Source: Candidatus Methanoperedens sp. (GTDB taxonomy: Archaea; Halobacteriota; Methanosarcinia; Methanosarcinales; Methanoperedenaceae). Taken from it: 64,000 nt of DNA. Each line of letters starts with the position of its first letter. The stretch's first letter is position 1. Both the position numbers and the translations under genes were made by a program. The stretch spans positions 1 through 64,000 of the forward strand of contig VEPM01000019.1 in NCBI GenBank assembly GCA_012026795.1. Reading direction: 5' to 3'. The notes under the pieces are model-generated. The model searched no databases and was not told the origin of the DNA. It worked only from the letters and a program-made list of their open reading frames with translations. Shown one piece after another: positions 52,915-61,436 of this stretch.

Positions 52915-53011
52915 GGATAATCTTGATTATCCACTCAAAAGATAGCTCTTGTGTCTTTCAAACTTAAAAAATGTTAAGGATGTAACTCTAAAATTATTAA
53001 AAAAGAAAAGA

Positions 53012-53034
53012 ATTCCCCCAAATGGGGATTTTTT
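53012..53034. terminator. Hairpin terminator after the regulator gene
   Basis: ATTCCCC/GGGGATT arms around 'caaat' with A/T runs on both sides. On the minus strand it directly follows the regulator's stop and is trailed by TTCTTTTCTTTTTT; on the plus strand it is followed by TTTTT. It can act in both directions. Confidence 0.65.
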
Positions 53035-53407
53035 ATTTTGTCAGTTCTTTTAAGCGCTTTATGCTTGCCATCATTGCCTGTGATTCTTTTTTCTTCTGTG
53101 TTTCAAGATGTTCGATGATGGCTTCAATATCTGTTTTTAATTGATATATCTTATATGGTCTGCCTTTTCCAGGTTTTTTCTCCTCTCTTTCTGCTATCCA
53201 GCCCAGTTCTTCAAGTTCGCGCATAGCTATGCTGACTTCTGGCTGTCTAAGATCAGAGCCCATTTCAAGATCCCTGGAAGTTACATCTTTAACATTTTTT
53301 AAATAAGTAAGAACTTTTGCAACATTTCGTTTTAATCCCAACTCGATAAGTGTATCGGCAAATTCTTCATCTGCTTTGTCAAGAACATTAACTGAAAGAC
53401 TTTTCAT
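53033..53407 (-). CDS. ArsR/TrmB-like winged-helix transcriptional regulator
   Basis: 124 residues. The winged helix is LIELGLKRNVAKVLTYLKNVKDVTSRDLEMGSDLRQPEVSIAMRELEELGWI, followed by a basic wing (EREEKKPGKGRPYKIYQL) and a C-terminal coiled coil. This is a common archaeal small-regulator plan (COG1378/ArsR-like). A 7-bp-arm palindrome lies just upstream of the ATG. Target genes unknown. Confidence 0.85.
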   Translation of the reverse strand: MKSLSVNVLDKADEEFADTLIELGLKRNVAKVLTYLKNVKDVTSRDLEMGSDLRQPEVSIAMRELEELGWIAEREEKKPGKGRPYKIYQLKTDIEAIIEHLETQKKKESQAMMASIKRLKELTK

Positions 53408-53416
53408 AATATTTTC

Positions 53417-53436
53417 ACCACATCTTTAAATGTGGT
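53417..53436. promoter_or_regulatory. Palindromic operator before the ArsR/TrmB-like regulator
   Basis: ACCACAT (53417-53423) and ATGTGGT (53430-53436) flank CTTTAA. It lies between the start codon (53407) and a TATA-like 'gatttatattt' (53438-53449 on the minus strand). Further upstream, ACTCA occurs three times (53516, 53531, 53551). The remaining 53437-53659 is AT-rich and shows no gene. Confidence 0.55.
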
Positions 53437-53659
53437 CATTAAATATAAATCTTCCGTTTTAATAAATTGTATATAAGAAAACTATTTATAATTAAAAGCC
53501 GCAAAAAAAAAATTGACTCACTATGGGTAGACTCATTATTATAAGTATAAACTCATCATAATTATATGTATCATATTTAAGTAGAGGCAATAAAAAGCCG
53601 ATTTAATATTATACTAAAATTTTTTATAGAAAACATATAATGTAAAAAAACAAAAATCC

Positions 53660-54742
53660 TTACACAACATTGACATGCCTGTAAAGAGTATCTCTCTGTT
53701 GTGGCAACCGGTTCATCTGTTTTATCAATCTCTCAAACTCAGAAGGCGCCATATACTCACCACTTGTAGACCCGGCGCTTTTTGATATCTTTTCTTCCAT
53801 CAATGTCCCGCCAAGGTCGTTCGCTCCGTATTTCAGGGCTTTTTGTGCAAGCTCTCTGCCAAGTTTCACCCAGCTTGCCTGGATATTCCTGATAGTTGGA
53901 TAAAGAATTACCCTGGCAAGGGCATGTAATTTCAAATCCTCAATACCCCGGGAAACGTTTTTGCCTATTCCAAGTATGTTATTTGAAGGCATGAAAGGAA
54001 GCGGTACAAATTCAGTGAAACCCCCTGTTTTTTTCTGGATATCTCGTATCAACATTATATGTTCGATCCGTTCTTTCAATGTCTCAATGTGTCCGTACAT
54101 TATTGTTGCAGTGGTGGGTATCCCTGAATTATGGGCCGCCTTTATGACATCTACCCATTCATGCGTTGTAAGTTTATCCGGGCAGATTTTTTCCCTTACA
54201 CGGTCAACAAGTATTTCGGCGGCTGTCCCGGGCATTGAGCCAAGACCCGATCTTTTTAGATTTGAGATTGTTTCCTTATAACTTATATTGCTATTATGCG
54301 AAGCATGATAAACTTCCATTGGAGAAAAAGCATGGATATGCATATCCGGGAATTCATTCTTAATATTCTCAAGTATATTGCAGTAATTAAAAACATCCCA
54401 GCCAGGAAGAAGTCCTCCCTGGATGCATACCTCAGTAGCATTGGTCTTTGCAGCTTCTCTTGTCTTTTCAAGAATTTCAGGAATCGACATAATATACCCT
54501 TCTTCTTTCTTGAATGCGCAGAATTTGCATGTGCCGATGCACATATTTGTAAAATTTATATTCCTGTTAATGACATAGGTAACCCTGTCTCCAGCAGCTT
54601 TTTTCCGAAGTTTGTCAGCAAGGGAAAATAAAATATTCGGATTGTTTAAAAGCGTAAATGCATCATCAATTGTACAGTTTCCTGCTTCGATGCGTTCTGT
54701 GCTGTCATCACAAATCATTCGTAATTCCTGTTTGGTCTGCAA
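53660..54742 (-). CDS. cofH: FO synthase subunit 2 (CofH)
   Basis: 360 residues. This radical SAM enzyme joins 5-amino-6-ribitylaminouracil and tyrosine in the deazaflavin FO pathway to coenzyme F420. The cluster motif is CIGTCKFCAF (C-x3-C-x2-C) near residue 67. CIQGGLLPGWDVFNYC, HAFSPMEVYHA, MPGTAAEILVDRVR and ANDLGGTLMEE are characteristic of CofH. cofG is 31 bp upstream on the same strand. Confidence 0.95.
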   Translation of the reverse strand: MQTKQELRMICDDSTERIEAGNCTIDDAFTLLNNPNILFSLADKLRKKAAGDRVTYVINRNINFTNMCIGTCKFCAFKKEEGYIMSIPEILEKTREAAKTNATEVCIQGGLLPGWDVFNYCNILENIKNEFPDMHIHAFSPMEVYHASHNSNISYKETISNLKRSGLGSMPGTAAEILVDRVREKICPDKLTTHEWVDVIKAAHNSGIPTTATIMYGHIETLKERIEHIMLIRDIQKKTGGFTEFVPLPFMPSNNILGIGKNVSRGIEDLKLHALARVILYPTIRNIQASWVKLGRELAQKALKYGANDLGGTLMEEKISKSAGSTSGEYMAPSEFERLIKQMNRLPQQRDTLYRHVNVV

Positions 54743-54773
54743 TTTTTGAATATTACCACCAGAATTTGCAGTT

Positions 54774-55778
54774 TTAATGAGATGCTTGCTTATAAGTTTT
54801 CCGAAATCCTTCTGCGTCAGAAAGACAGCTTAATAAATCCTTCATCTGAGCGCTGTACCATCCTTTTTTTATATACGCGGGATATATTGGCAGGCGTTCA
54901 CGAAGGGGAACATCCACCATTGCCTGTAATTCAAGATAATTCGGCCATGGCGCATCGGGATTAATAAAATCGATGGTTTCCGGCGATATTCCTCCAAGAT
55001 CGCCTGCACCGCATTTCACCAGGTCACGCGGAGGAATAAGATTAGGCGGCACCTGTATGGTTATTTCCGAAGGGAGTAGCTCGCGTGCCATCTTTACCGT
55101 CCGTATCATCTCATCCAATCCCGGAGCAGTACATGTTGCCATTTTAGTTCCTGGCTTGGGAATGAAGTTCTGGATTATGACTTCCTGGATATGCCCGAAT
55201 TTTTCATGTAAGTCTTTTATTTTACTGATCGAGCGCACCCGTTCTTCCCATGTTTCACCTATCCCCACGAGTATCCCCGTCGTGAATGGGATTTTGAGTT
55301 CTCCTGCATATTCAATGGTTCTTATACGGGATACGGGATTCTTTCCCGAACATCCTTCATGTCCTTTGATATCTGCAAGTGTCTCAAGCATCAGTCCCAT
55401 GCTGGCATTATATGGCCTTAGTTTTTCAAATTCTGACTTTCCGAGTATGCCGGGATTGCTGTGAGGTAAAAGGCCGAGTTCGATCGAAAGTTTGCACATG
55501 TCAAGAAGATAATCGATTATACTCTCATAACCGGATTCCAGAAGCCATTCCCTGAAACCCGGAACTTCCTCAGGATGCTCCCCAAATGTGAAAAGCGCCT
55601 CAGAGCAACCGGCGCGCGCGCCTTTTAATATTATATCCGTGACTTGCCCGGGTGAGAGAAGTTTTGCCTCAGGGTGCCCCATATAACGTCTGAATCCACA
55701 ATATCCGCAACTATTCCTGCAAATATTTGTGAGTGGTATGAATACATTTCTTGAGAACGTGACAAAAGGCAAAGACAT
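54774..55778 (-). CDS. cofG: FO synthase subunit 1 (CofG)
   Basis: 334 residues from ATG 55778; in-frame ATGs at 55805 and 55796 are possible, but MSLPFVTFSRNVF matches the family start. Radical SAM motif CRNSCGYCGF at about residue 22. SEALFTFGEHPEEVP, EYAGELKIPFTTGILVGIGE, IIQNFIPKPGTKM, IQVPPNLIPP and GAGDLGGISPETIDF are CofG hallmarks. It performs the second radical step closing the deazaflavin ring. Confidence 0.95.
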   Translation of the reverse strand: MSLPFVTFSRNVFIPLTNICRNSCGYCGFRRYMGHPEAKLLSPGQVTDIILKGARAGCSEALFTFGEHPEEVPGFREWLLESGYESIIDYLLDMCKLSIELGLLPHSNPGILGKSEFEKLRPYNASMGLMLETLADIKGHEGCSGKNPVSRIRTIEYAGELKIPFTTGILVGIGETWEERVRSISKIKDLHEKFGHIQEVIIQNFIPKPGTKMATCTAPGLDEMIRTVKMARELLPSEITIQVPPNLIPPRDLVKCGAGDLGGISPETIDFINPDAPWPNYLELQAMVDVPLRERLPIYPAYIKKGWYSAQMKDLLSCLSDAEGFRKTYKQASH

Positions 55779-55926
55779 AAACCTTAATCTAATCATATTA
55801 TACATAATTATGTCGAATAGAGGTTTTATGTCCTGTAGCCAAGTGCCAGGACATTCGTAAATACTGTTCTGAAGTTTTTAAAAAATATACATTGAACCCA
55901 TTGAATGAGTTCAATGCCTTTTGCGC

Positions 55927-57450
55927 CTAAGCCGTACTTGTGGAACCCGATATAGGTTTTATCCACATATCTGATACACTGCTAAACATATCCGTATATG
56001 CTCTGGCTGTTTTCTTTACAGGTTCCATCATAGGTTTTATCGGACTCATTACAGGTACATACTTAAAGAAATCATCAAAAGCCCTTTCATACATACTTAC
56101 CCAGGCATTAGAAAGCTCTTTATTTACCTCAGGTCGAGCCTGTTCTGATATATCTGTATTTTTCTGCGATATCTTCTCCAGGGCCGATACCCAGGAGTTA
56201 TAGGTATTCAGGTTAGCCTCCATGATCTTCGTAAAACTATCAGTTATCTCCTTTGAAACGGATCTGACAGATTCGATATTGAATAGCCTGCCATAGGTGT
56301 TCTTGTACGTATCGATCCACAGGTCATAAAATTCTTTGTATGCTTCCGGTTTCGCTTCTCCTCCGGGTAGCCCTGATATTTTTTCGGAAAACGATGGCAT
56401 TAAATCAACCCATGGACGGAATAAGTGCTGATAGGAATCATTCCAGAGTTTTGTTATCTGTGCAAAGTTCCTGAAGTAGATACTTGGAATGCCTCCATAG
56501 TTCTCAAAGATAACTGCCGTACTTCCTTTAGTTGGCATTTCGATAAAATCCTGGAATATTTTTTCGTATGTTCTTGTCCACGTATTATAGAGTTCTCTAT
56601 ATTTCCCTGGATCAGGTGTGCCCTGTAGCAATTCCTGGGTCTTCCTTGAATTCTCATCTAACAGGTCAATCCATGATTGGAAGAGATTTTTTGATTCCTC
56701 TGCGCTTTCTTTCATTTTCTCAAGTGTTTCCTTATCCAGCTGCTGTGTCATGCCCGGATAAAGTTTACCAAAGGTGTTCTGGTACATCCTGGTCCATTCA
56801 TCATAGAATGACTTATAATTTTCAGGTGTAGCATTTCTTGAGAGTTCGGCCGCCTTGCTGTACAGCTCTGCTGTGGATTCAATCCATGGCTTTTGCAGGT
56901 TAGTTGAGGAGTCCTCTATTATTCTTGAAATTGCGGCATAGCTGCCTGACATTACCTGAGAGATATCTCTCTTTTCTTTATCTTCTTTTTTCGCCTCTTT
57001 TTTCACCTCTTTTGCCTTCCTCTCCTGCTGCGCTGTTGAAATGATCTCTTCAATATCCTTTCCTTCTTTCAATAGCTCCTGTATCGGTTTATTATATAGG
57101 CTTTCTGTCTGTCTTTCTTGTTCATACCTTTCCTGCTCCTCTCTATAATGCCTCTCCTGGTCATCCGGATTTGGTCTTTCTGTTATTGTTCTTCTATCTT
57201 CCCACCACGAAGATGCAGGTGGTGAGATATCCCTGCGAGCCTCTGTCTTGAAAACTTCTTTTCCTTCTTCGCTTTCTACTCCCATCTGTTCCCCGGATTC
57301 GTATATCTCTTCTTCGGATATTTCAGGCTCTTGAGGTTCTTCTGCTATATATTCTCCTCCCTCCTCTTCCTGTTCTAATCTCTCCTGTTCTTCTCTGTAA
57401 TGCTTTTCTTGATCTTCCAATCTTGGTCTTTCAACTCTTCTTCGAGCCAT
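55927..57450 (-). CDS. PhaE/phasin-like protein with four internal repeats
   Basis: 507 residues from ATG 57450, which has GGGAGTG about nine bases upstream (the frame opens at 57501). The N-terminal 170 residues are very acidic and charged, with two copies of a DQE(K/R)HYREEQER element. From about residue 185, four helical units of 70-90 residues share W(I/V)-x-L...S and Y-(K/R)-E-(F/L)-Y-x2-W-x3-Y-x3-(F/Y)-x2-(L/F). This W/Y-rich amphipathic pattern recalls PhaE, the polyhydroxyalkanoate synthase subunit, or phasins, and related archaea are reported to make PHA. No phaC is in the window, so the function is a hypothesis. Confidence 0.75.
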   Translation of the reverse strand: MARRRVERPRLEDQEKHYREEQERLEQEEEGGEYIAEEPQEPEISEEEIYESGEQMGVESEEGKEVFKTEARRDISPPASSWWEDRRTITERPNPDDQERHYREEQERYEQERQTESLYNKPIQELLKEGKDIEEIISTAQQERKAKEVKKEAKKEDKEKRDISQVMSGSYAAISRIIEDSSTNLQKPWIESTAELYSKAAELSRNATPENYKSFYDEWTRMYQNTFGKLYPGMTQQLDKETLEKMKESAEESKNLFQSWIDLLDENSRKTQELLQGTPDPGKYRELYNTWTRTYEKIFQDFIEMPTKGSTAVIFENYGGIPSIYFRNFAQITKLWNDSYQHLFRPWVDLMPSFSEKISGLPGGEAKPEAYKEFYDLWIDTYKNTYGRLFNIESVRSVSKEITDSFTKIMEANLNTYNSWVSALEKISQKNTDISEQARPEVNKELSNAWVSMYERAFDDFFKYVPVMSPIKPMMEPVKKTARAYTDMFSSVSDMWIKPISGSTSTA

Positions 57451-57599
57451 GCTATTCACACTCCCTTTTATTACGTTATTGAGTTTAGTATTAAATAGCA
57501 ATATTAGATAAAGATTACGATTATGTTATGCCAAGAAGCGCTGTTAAGGAAGCGTTAGTTTAAAGTAACCCAAGAGATATTTAACGTCACTTCCCTTGT

Positions 57600-57682
57600 G
57601 CGGGGATAACCAAGCGGCCAAAGGTGCAGGACTTAAGATCCTGTCTCGCAGGAGTTCGTGGGTTCAAATCCCATTCCCCGCA
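57600..57682 (+). tRNA. tRNA-Leu (UAA)
   Basis: Acceptor GCGGGGA pairs with TCCCCGC, with A73 at 57682. The anticodon stem CAGGA/TCCTG encloses CT-TAA-GA, giving UAA. The long variable arm (tctcgcaggagttc) is the same as in tRNA-Leu(UAG) at 40690. No intron, CCA not encoded. A TATA-like 'gatatttaac' lies near 57574. Confidence 0.95.
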
Positions 57683-57859
57683 TGATTATTACTTTTTAGA
57701 GGATACCCTGAAAAAAAGTTGACCTTGTAATTATCGAAACTCTGAAGCCGCTGATCAAAGATGACAAAATGAATTAGGTAGAGGAATGAAAATGGCACTT
57801 ATATAGACGAAGATTTTGCGGATCTTATAAGTCAGGAAACTGAATACGAATGGGACGAT

Positions 57860-58129
57860 TTGAAAGAAAATCTTCCCGAATATCCGACAGCAACATTGAT
57901 AGAGATAATGACAGAACTCGGGCTTTATGTAAATAAACCGCTTGCGCAGGAGATCGCAAAAAGGGATGGTGCAGTTTTTTACCTAAGGAAATTATTACAG
58001 GACGGCAAAACTGGCGCGATAATTACTATGGGGGCGGTTGGTCCCCATTTCATTGAATATATATACTTGCACTTATTAAGAACAGAGAATCATTCGAACT
58101 TTTACTGGACAGAAGTTTACGATGGATAA
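57860..58129 (+). CDS. Small conserved-looking protein, uncertain 5' end
   Basis: At least 89 residues from a TTG: KENLPEYPTATLIEIMTELGLY, KRDGAVFYLRKLLQDGK and MGAVGPHFIEYIYLHLL. The frame continues upstream to a TAG near 57778 with plausible coding sequence (GTYIDEDFADLISQETEYEW) but no ATG. A good ATG after gagga (57787) is out of frame. Either a non-canonical start is used or one base is lost near the start. Function unknown. It overlaps the next gene by eight bases. Confidence 0.55.
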   Translation: MKENLPEYPTATLIEIMTELGLYVNKPLAQEIAKRDGAVFYLRKLLQDGKTGAIITMGAVGPHFIEYIYLHLLRTENHSNFYWTEVYDG

Positions 58130-58367
58130 AACCCTGAAGACTTTTGTAAGGTCAGCAGCAACATCGGCTCTTGTAGCACTGGCGAAAAAATTTCCAGAGC
58201 ATCAGGATGACATAAAGCTGCATTTGAAAACGCTGCTAAAAACAACTCAAGATGGTATATTCGCAGGTCTTGTGGCTGATGATCCTTTTATGAATGAAGA
58301 TGGTATCAAAGAAGTCATAAATGGCGTTTTTTCCGAGATGGATGAAGAAGATTTCCTTGAAGGTTGA
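58122..58367 (+). CDS. Small acidic helical protein, unknown function
   Basis: 81 residues from ATG 58122, all predicted helical: MDKTLKTFVRSAATSALVALAKKF, then LKTLLKTTQDGIFAGLVADDPFM and an acidic tail DEEDFLEG. It overlaps the gene upstream, so the pair is probably coexpressed. No motif recognised. Confidence 0.6.
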   Translation: MDKTLKTFVRSAATSALVALAKKFPEHQDDIKLHLKTLLKTTQDGIFAGLVADDPFMNEDGIKEVINGVFSEMDEEDFLEG

Positions 58368-58449
58368 TTTTTAACCAACAAAAAGTTTTTTATATAGATA
58401 TGTGTAACAGATACATGAAGTAAGACCCCGGAATAATTGTGGGAAAAGC

Positions 58450-59223
58450 ATGATCAAGGTAAAAGCCGAGGATATAAAAAAGGATTTTCCAAATAAAAGT
58501 GGCAGAGCAATGTCTGTTGCCCTTGGCGGCATAAATCTTGAGATCAGCGATGGTGAGTTCTTTGCAATTGTGGGCCCGAGCGGCTGTGGAAAATCAACAT
58601 TCCTTGAGATCGTGGCAGGTCTCATAAAACCAACGTCAGGCAGCATCTATATCGATGGTGTCCGTATCACAGGCCCGGACCACAACAGGGGGATCGTGTT
58701 CCAGGGATATGCATTGTTCCCATGGCGAACGGTAATGGGAAACGTAGCTTATGGCCTTGAAGAAAAAGGAGTGCAGGTATCGGAAATAAGGAAAATATGT
58801 ATGGATTATATCTGCCTTGTTGGTCTTTCAGGTTTTGAAAATCATTATCCCCATGAACTGAGCGGAGGAATGAAGCAACGTGTTGCGATTGCAAGGGCGC
58901 TGGCATACGATCCTGATATTTTATTGATGGATGAGCCGTTTGCAGCTCTTGATGCACAGACGCGGGAAAACATGCAGGGTGAAGTGCTTCGCATCTGGGA
59001 AAAAACAAAAAAGACAGTCCTGTTCGTGACTCATAATATCGAAGAAGCTGTTTTCCTCGCTGACAGGATAGCAATCATGTCAGGAAGACCAGGTGTTATA
59101 AAAAAGATAATTGATGTGCCACTTTCCCGCCCGCGGCGGGAAGAACACAGGCTCACGCAGGATTTCATTAGGGTGAGACAGGATGCAGGAATTCTTGTAA
59201 GGGAGGAGGCGCATGTCACCTAA
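58450..59223 (+). CDS. ABC transporter ATP-binding protein, NitT/TauT type
   Basis: 257 residues. Walker A GPSGCGKST, signature LSGGMKQRV, Walker B LLMDEPFAALD, and the H-loop in VTHNIEEAVFLADRIAIM. The SsuB/TauB/NrtD-like pattern (GYALFPWRTVMGNVAYGLE) marks the nitrate/sulfonate/taurine family. A TATA-like 'tttttatatag' (58387-58397) starts the operon, which continues with permease and binding-protein genes. The substrate is not predictable; in archaea it is often an organic anion or pyrimidine precursor. Confidence 0.92.
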   Translation: MIKVKAEDIKKDFPNKSGRAMSVALGGINLEISDGEFFAIVGPSGCGKSTFLEIVAGLIKPTSGSIYIDGVRITGPDHNRGIVFQGYALFPWRTVMGNVAYGLEEKGVQVSEIRKICMDYICLVGLSGFENHYPHELSGGMKQRVAIARALAYDPDILLMDEPFAALDAQTRENMQGEVLRIWEKTKKTVLFVTHNIEEAVFLADRIAIMSGRPGVIKKIIDVPLSRPRREEHRLTQDFIRVRQDAGILVREEAHVT

Positions 59224-59965
59224 ATATCTCAAAAAAAGTCTTGCCCTGATCACTTTTTTGATCATGTGGGAATTATTACCTGCAAGCGGGGTAATAAGTA
59301 AAACTTTCCTGTCGCCACCATCTGAAGTTTTCCAGGCATTGATGAAGCTTATCTTATCGGGAGAACTCTGGATTCATACAAGCATCAGCCTCCGGCGAGC
59401 TTTGATAGGCTTTGCGCTTGCTGTGGTCACCATGATCCCCCTCGGACTGTTGATGGGCTGGTACAGGGGTTTCGAAGAGATCTCGGATGGTCTTGTCCAG
59501 GCGATGCGCCAGGTATCGTCATTATCCCTGTTCCCGGTATTCCTGTTGTTCTTTGGAATAGGTGAATTTTCAAAGATCGCTGTGATATTCTGGGGCGCCC
59601 AGTGGCCTTTGCTACTGAATACCATAAATGGCGTGAAAACTGTTGACCCCCTGTTGATCAAATCAGCACGCTCAATGGGATCAAATGACCTGTCAATATT
59701 CAGGAAAGTGGTCCTCCCTTCATTGCTACCCTCATTATTTGTAGGTTTGAGATTATCGGCCACACATTCCCTGCTTGTGCTTGTGGCTGCCGAGATGATC
59801 GGTGCGACTTCAGGATTAGGATATTCAATCAAGAACTGGGAATTCAATTTCATGATACCTGAAATGTATGCTGCAATAGTGGTACTTGCGGTTCTGGGGC
59901 TGGTCACAAATTATTCTCTTGTGTGGATCGAAAAAAAAATAGTCAAATGGAAAGAAGAAATATAG
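59213..59965 (+). CDS. ABC transporter permease, NitT/TauT type
   Basis: 250 residues with six membrane helices and the EAA motif region with GATSGLGYSIKNWEFNF. Length and motifs match SsuC/TauC. It overlaps the ATPase gene by 11 bases, confirming a single transporter. Confidence 0.92.
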   Translation: MSPKYLKKSLALITFLIMWELLPASGVISKTFLSPPSEVFQALMKLILSGELWIHTSISLRRALIGFALAVVTMIPLGLLMGWYRGFEEISDGLVQAMRQVSSLSLFPVFLLFFGIGEFSKIAVIFWGAQWPLLLNTINGVKTVDPLLIKSARSMGSNDLSIFRKVVLPSLLPSLFVGLRLSATHSLLVLVAAEMIGATSGLGYSIKNWEFNFMIPEMYAAIVVLAVLGLVTNYSLVWIEKKIVKWKEEI

Positions 59966-59993
59966 GTTGTTAAAATGAAAACAGGTGTTTAAA

Positions 59994-61022
59994 ATGAAAA
60001 ATAAAATAAAGATTCTTGCAGCAGTTATTGTTATAGCCCTGATCGCTCTGGCAGGCTGTCTGACGGATGAAAAGGATGAAAAAAACTCGCAAAAAGACAA
60101 TTTGACAAAAGAAAACGTTGTTACAATACGTTATCTCTCATCATCGGCAGTTGTCGAACCATATGAGTTTGCAAGCGAACTTGGGTATCTAAATGGCATA
60201 AACATCAGCCGCCTGGGTACAAATACTGGAGGACCGGAGGATATAATGTCCGTAGCTACCGGAAGTACGGATGTGGGGCATTCAGCATGGATCTCGATAA
60301 TTAACGCAAAAGTACGGGGGGCGCAAATCCAGGCAGTCGCCGGGCCAATGGGTAACTCACCTGATAGCTGGTATGAGGGGACACCTTACTTATCCAAATG
60401 GATAGTGCTTGAGAACAGCACGATCAGGAGCGCAAAAGACCTTAAAGGAAAAAAGATCGCAGTCCATACACTTGGCGCCCATGCTGAATATGTGATGCGT
60501 GAATATCTTTCTAGAAATAACTTGTCAAAAGATGATGTGGAACTTCTTGTAATGTCCCGCCATGAGGAAGTCCTGAGGCAGGGACTTGTAGATGTGGTCG
60601 CTCCCGTAGGCCCTCAGATCGACAGGATGGAAGCAGGAGGCGGTGTCAGGGTGTTGTTTACGGATTATGATGTGATCGGGAACCAGACCCACTGCGGCAT
60701 GTTCATGTCCGAGAAATTCATAAAGGAGAATCCGCAGGCTGTGAAGCTGTTCGTAGAAGGAAGTGCAAAAGCTGCGGACTGGGCAAAAGATCATCCTGAA
60801 GAAGCCAGGGAACTTGCTGCCAAAATAATGAAAGACAAAGGCGGGAATCCTGACCTGGCAAAATACTGGAAGGGTTTTGGCGTGAGAGAACATGCGCTTC
60901 TTCAGGATAGCGATGTGCAATTCTGGATAGACTGGCTTGTGAAGGATGGGAGGATTAGCGAAGGGCAGTATAAGCCTTCGGATTTTTATACGAATGAGTA
61001 CAATCCCTATTTTAAGGGATGA
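59994..61022 (+). CDS. ABC transporter substrate-binding lipoprotein (NMT1/TauA-like)
   Basis: 342 residues from ATG 59994 (the frame opens three codons upstream at a GTG). A signal peptide ends in lipobox ALAGC, followed by an acidic linker. The type 2 periplasmic-binding fold shows SSAVVEPYEFASELGYL, ATGSTDVGHSAW, SAKDLKGKKIAVHTLGAHAEYVMREYL and VDVVAPVGPQIDRM. It belongs to the NMT1/TauA group and works with the two genes before it. Confidence 0.9.
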   Translation: MKNKIKILAAVIVIALIALAGCLTDEKDEKNSQKDNLTKENVVTIRYLSSSAVVEPYEFASELGYLNGINISRLGTNTGGPEDIMSVATGSTDVGHSAWISIINAKVRGAQIQAVAGPMGNSPDSWYEGTPYLSKWIVLENSTIRSAKDLKGKKIAVHTLGAHAEYVMREYLSRNNLSKDDVELLVMSRHEEVLRQGLVDVVAPVGPQIDRMEAGGGVRVLFTDYDVIGNQTHCGMFMSEKFIKENPQAVKLFVEGSAKAADWAKDHPEEARELAAKIMKDKGGNPDLAKYWKGFGVREHALLQDSDVQFWIDWLVKDGRISEGQYKPSDFYTNEYNPYFKG

Positions 61023-61026
61023 GATT

Positions 61027-61416
61027 TTGAGATTTAAAAATGATCGCGAATCCAGATCAAAACTTCGCGGTCATCATCTCATTTGTCTTAATTTCTTCAG
61101 GGGTGAAGGCTACTCTGAAGATTTTATCAGAAATATATATGAAGTCCTCACTAAAGAAAAAGTGGAAATAGTATCAGGGCCGGATGAAGTATGCGCAAAA
61201 TGCCCGTATCTTAAAGATGAAAAATGCAAAAGCTTTGAATATACGAATGAGATGATCTTGATCCAGGACAAAAAAGCGCTGGGATTGCTGGGATTCATGC
61301 CTGGTATGATTGTTGACTGGAATATGATCGCTGCAAGATTATCCGATATTCTGGAAGAATGGAAAGCGCAATTTTGTGCAGGGTGCGGATATAGAGAAGT
61401 GTGTTTCAATGAATAA
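61027..61416 (+). CDS. DUF1284-like cysteine-rich protein
   Basis: 129 residues from TTG 61027, four bases after the binding-protein stop; the frame stays open to 60946 but would overlap it by 77 bp. Seen: LRGHHLICLNFFRGEGYSEDFIRNI near the start, CAKCPYLKDEKC in the middle and CAGCGYREVC at the end. Eight cysteines in CxxC-type clusters suggest an iron-sulfur or zinc site. The pattern matches DUF1284. Function unknown. It is likely cotranscribed with the transporter. Confidence 0.75.
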   Translation: MRFKNDRESRSKLRGHHLICLNFFRGEGYSEDFIRNIYEVLTKEKVEIVSGPDEVCAKCPYLKDEKCKSFEYTNEMILIQDKKALGLLGFMPGMIVDWNMIAARLSDILEEWKAQFCAGCGYREVCFNE

Positions 61417-61436
61417 CTCTTCAATGAGTTAGTTCT

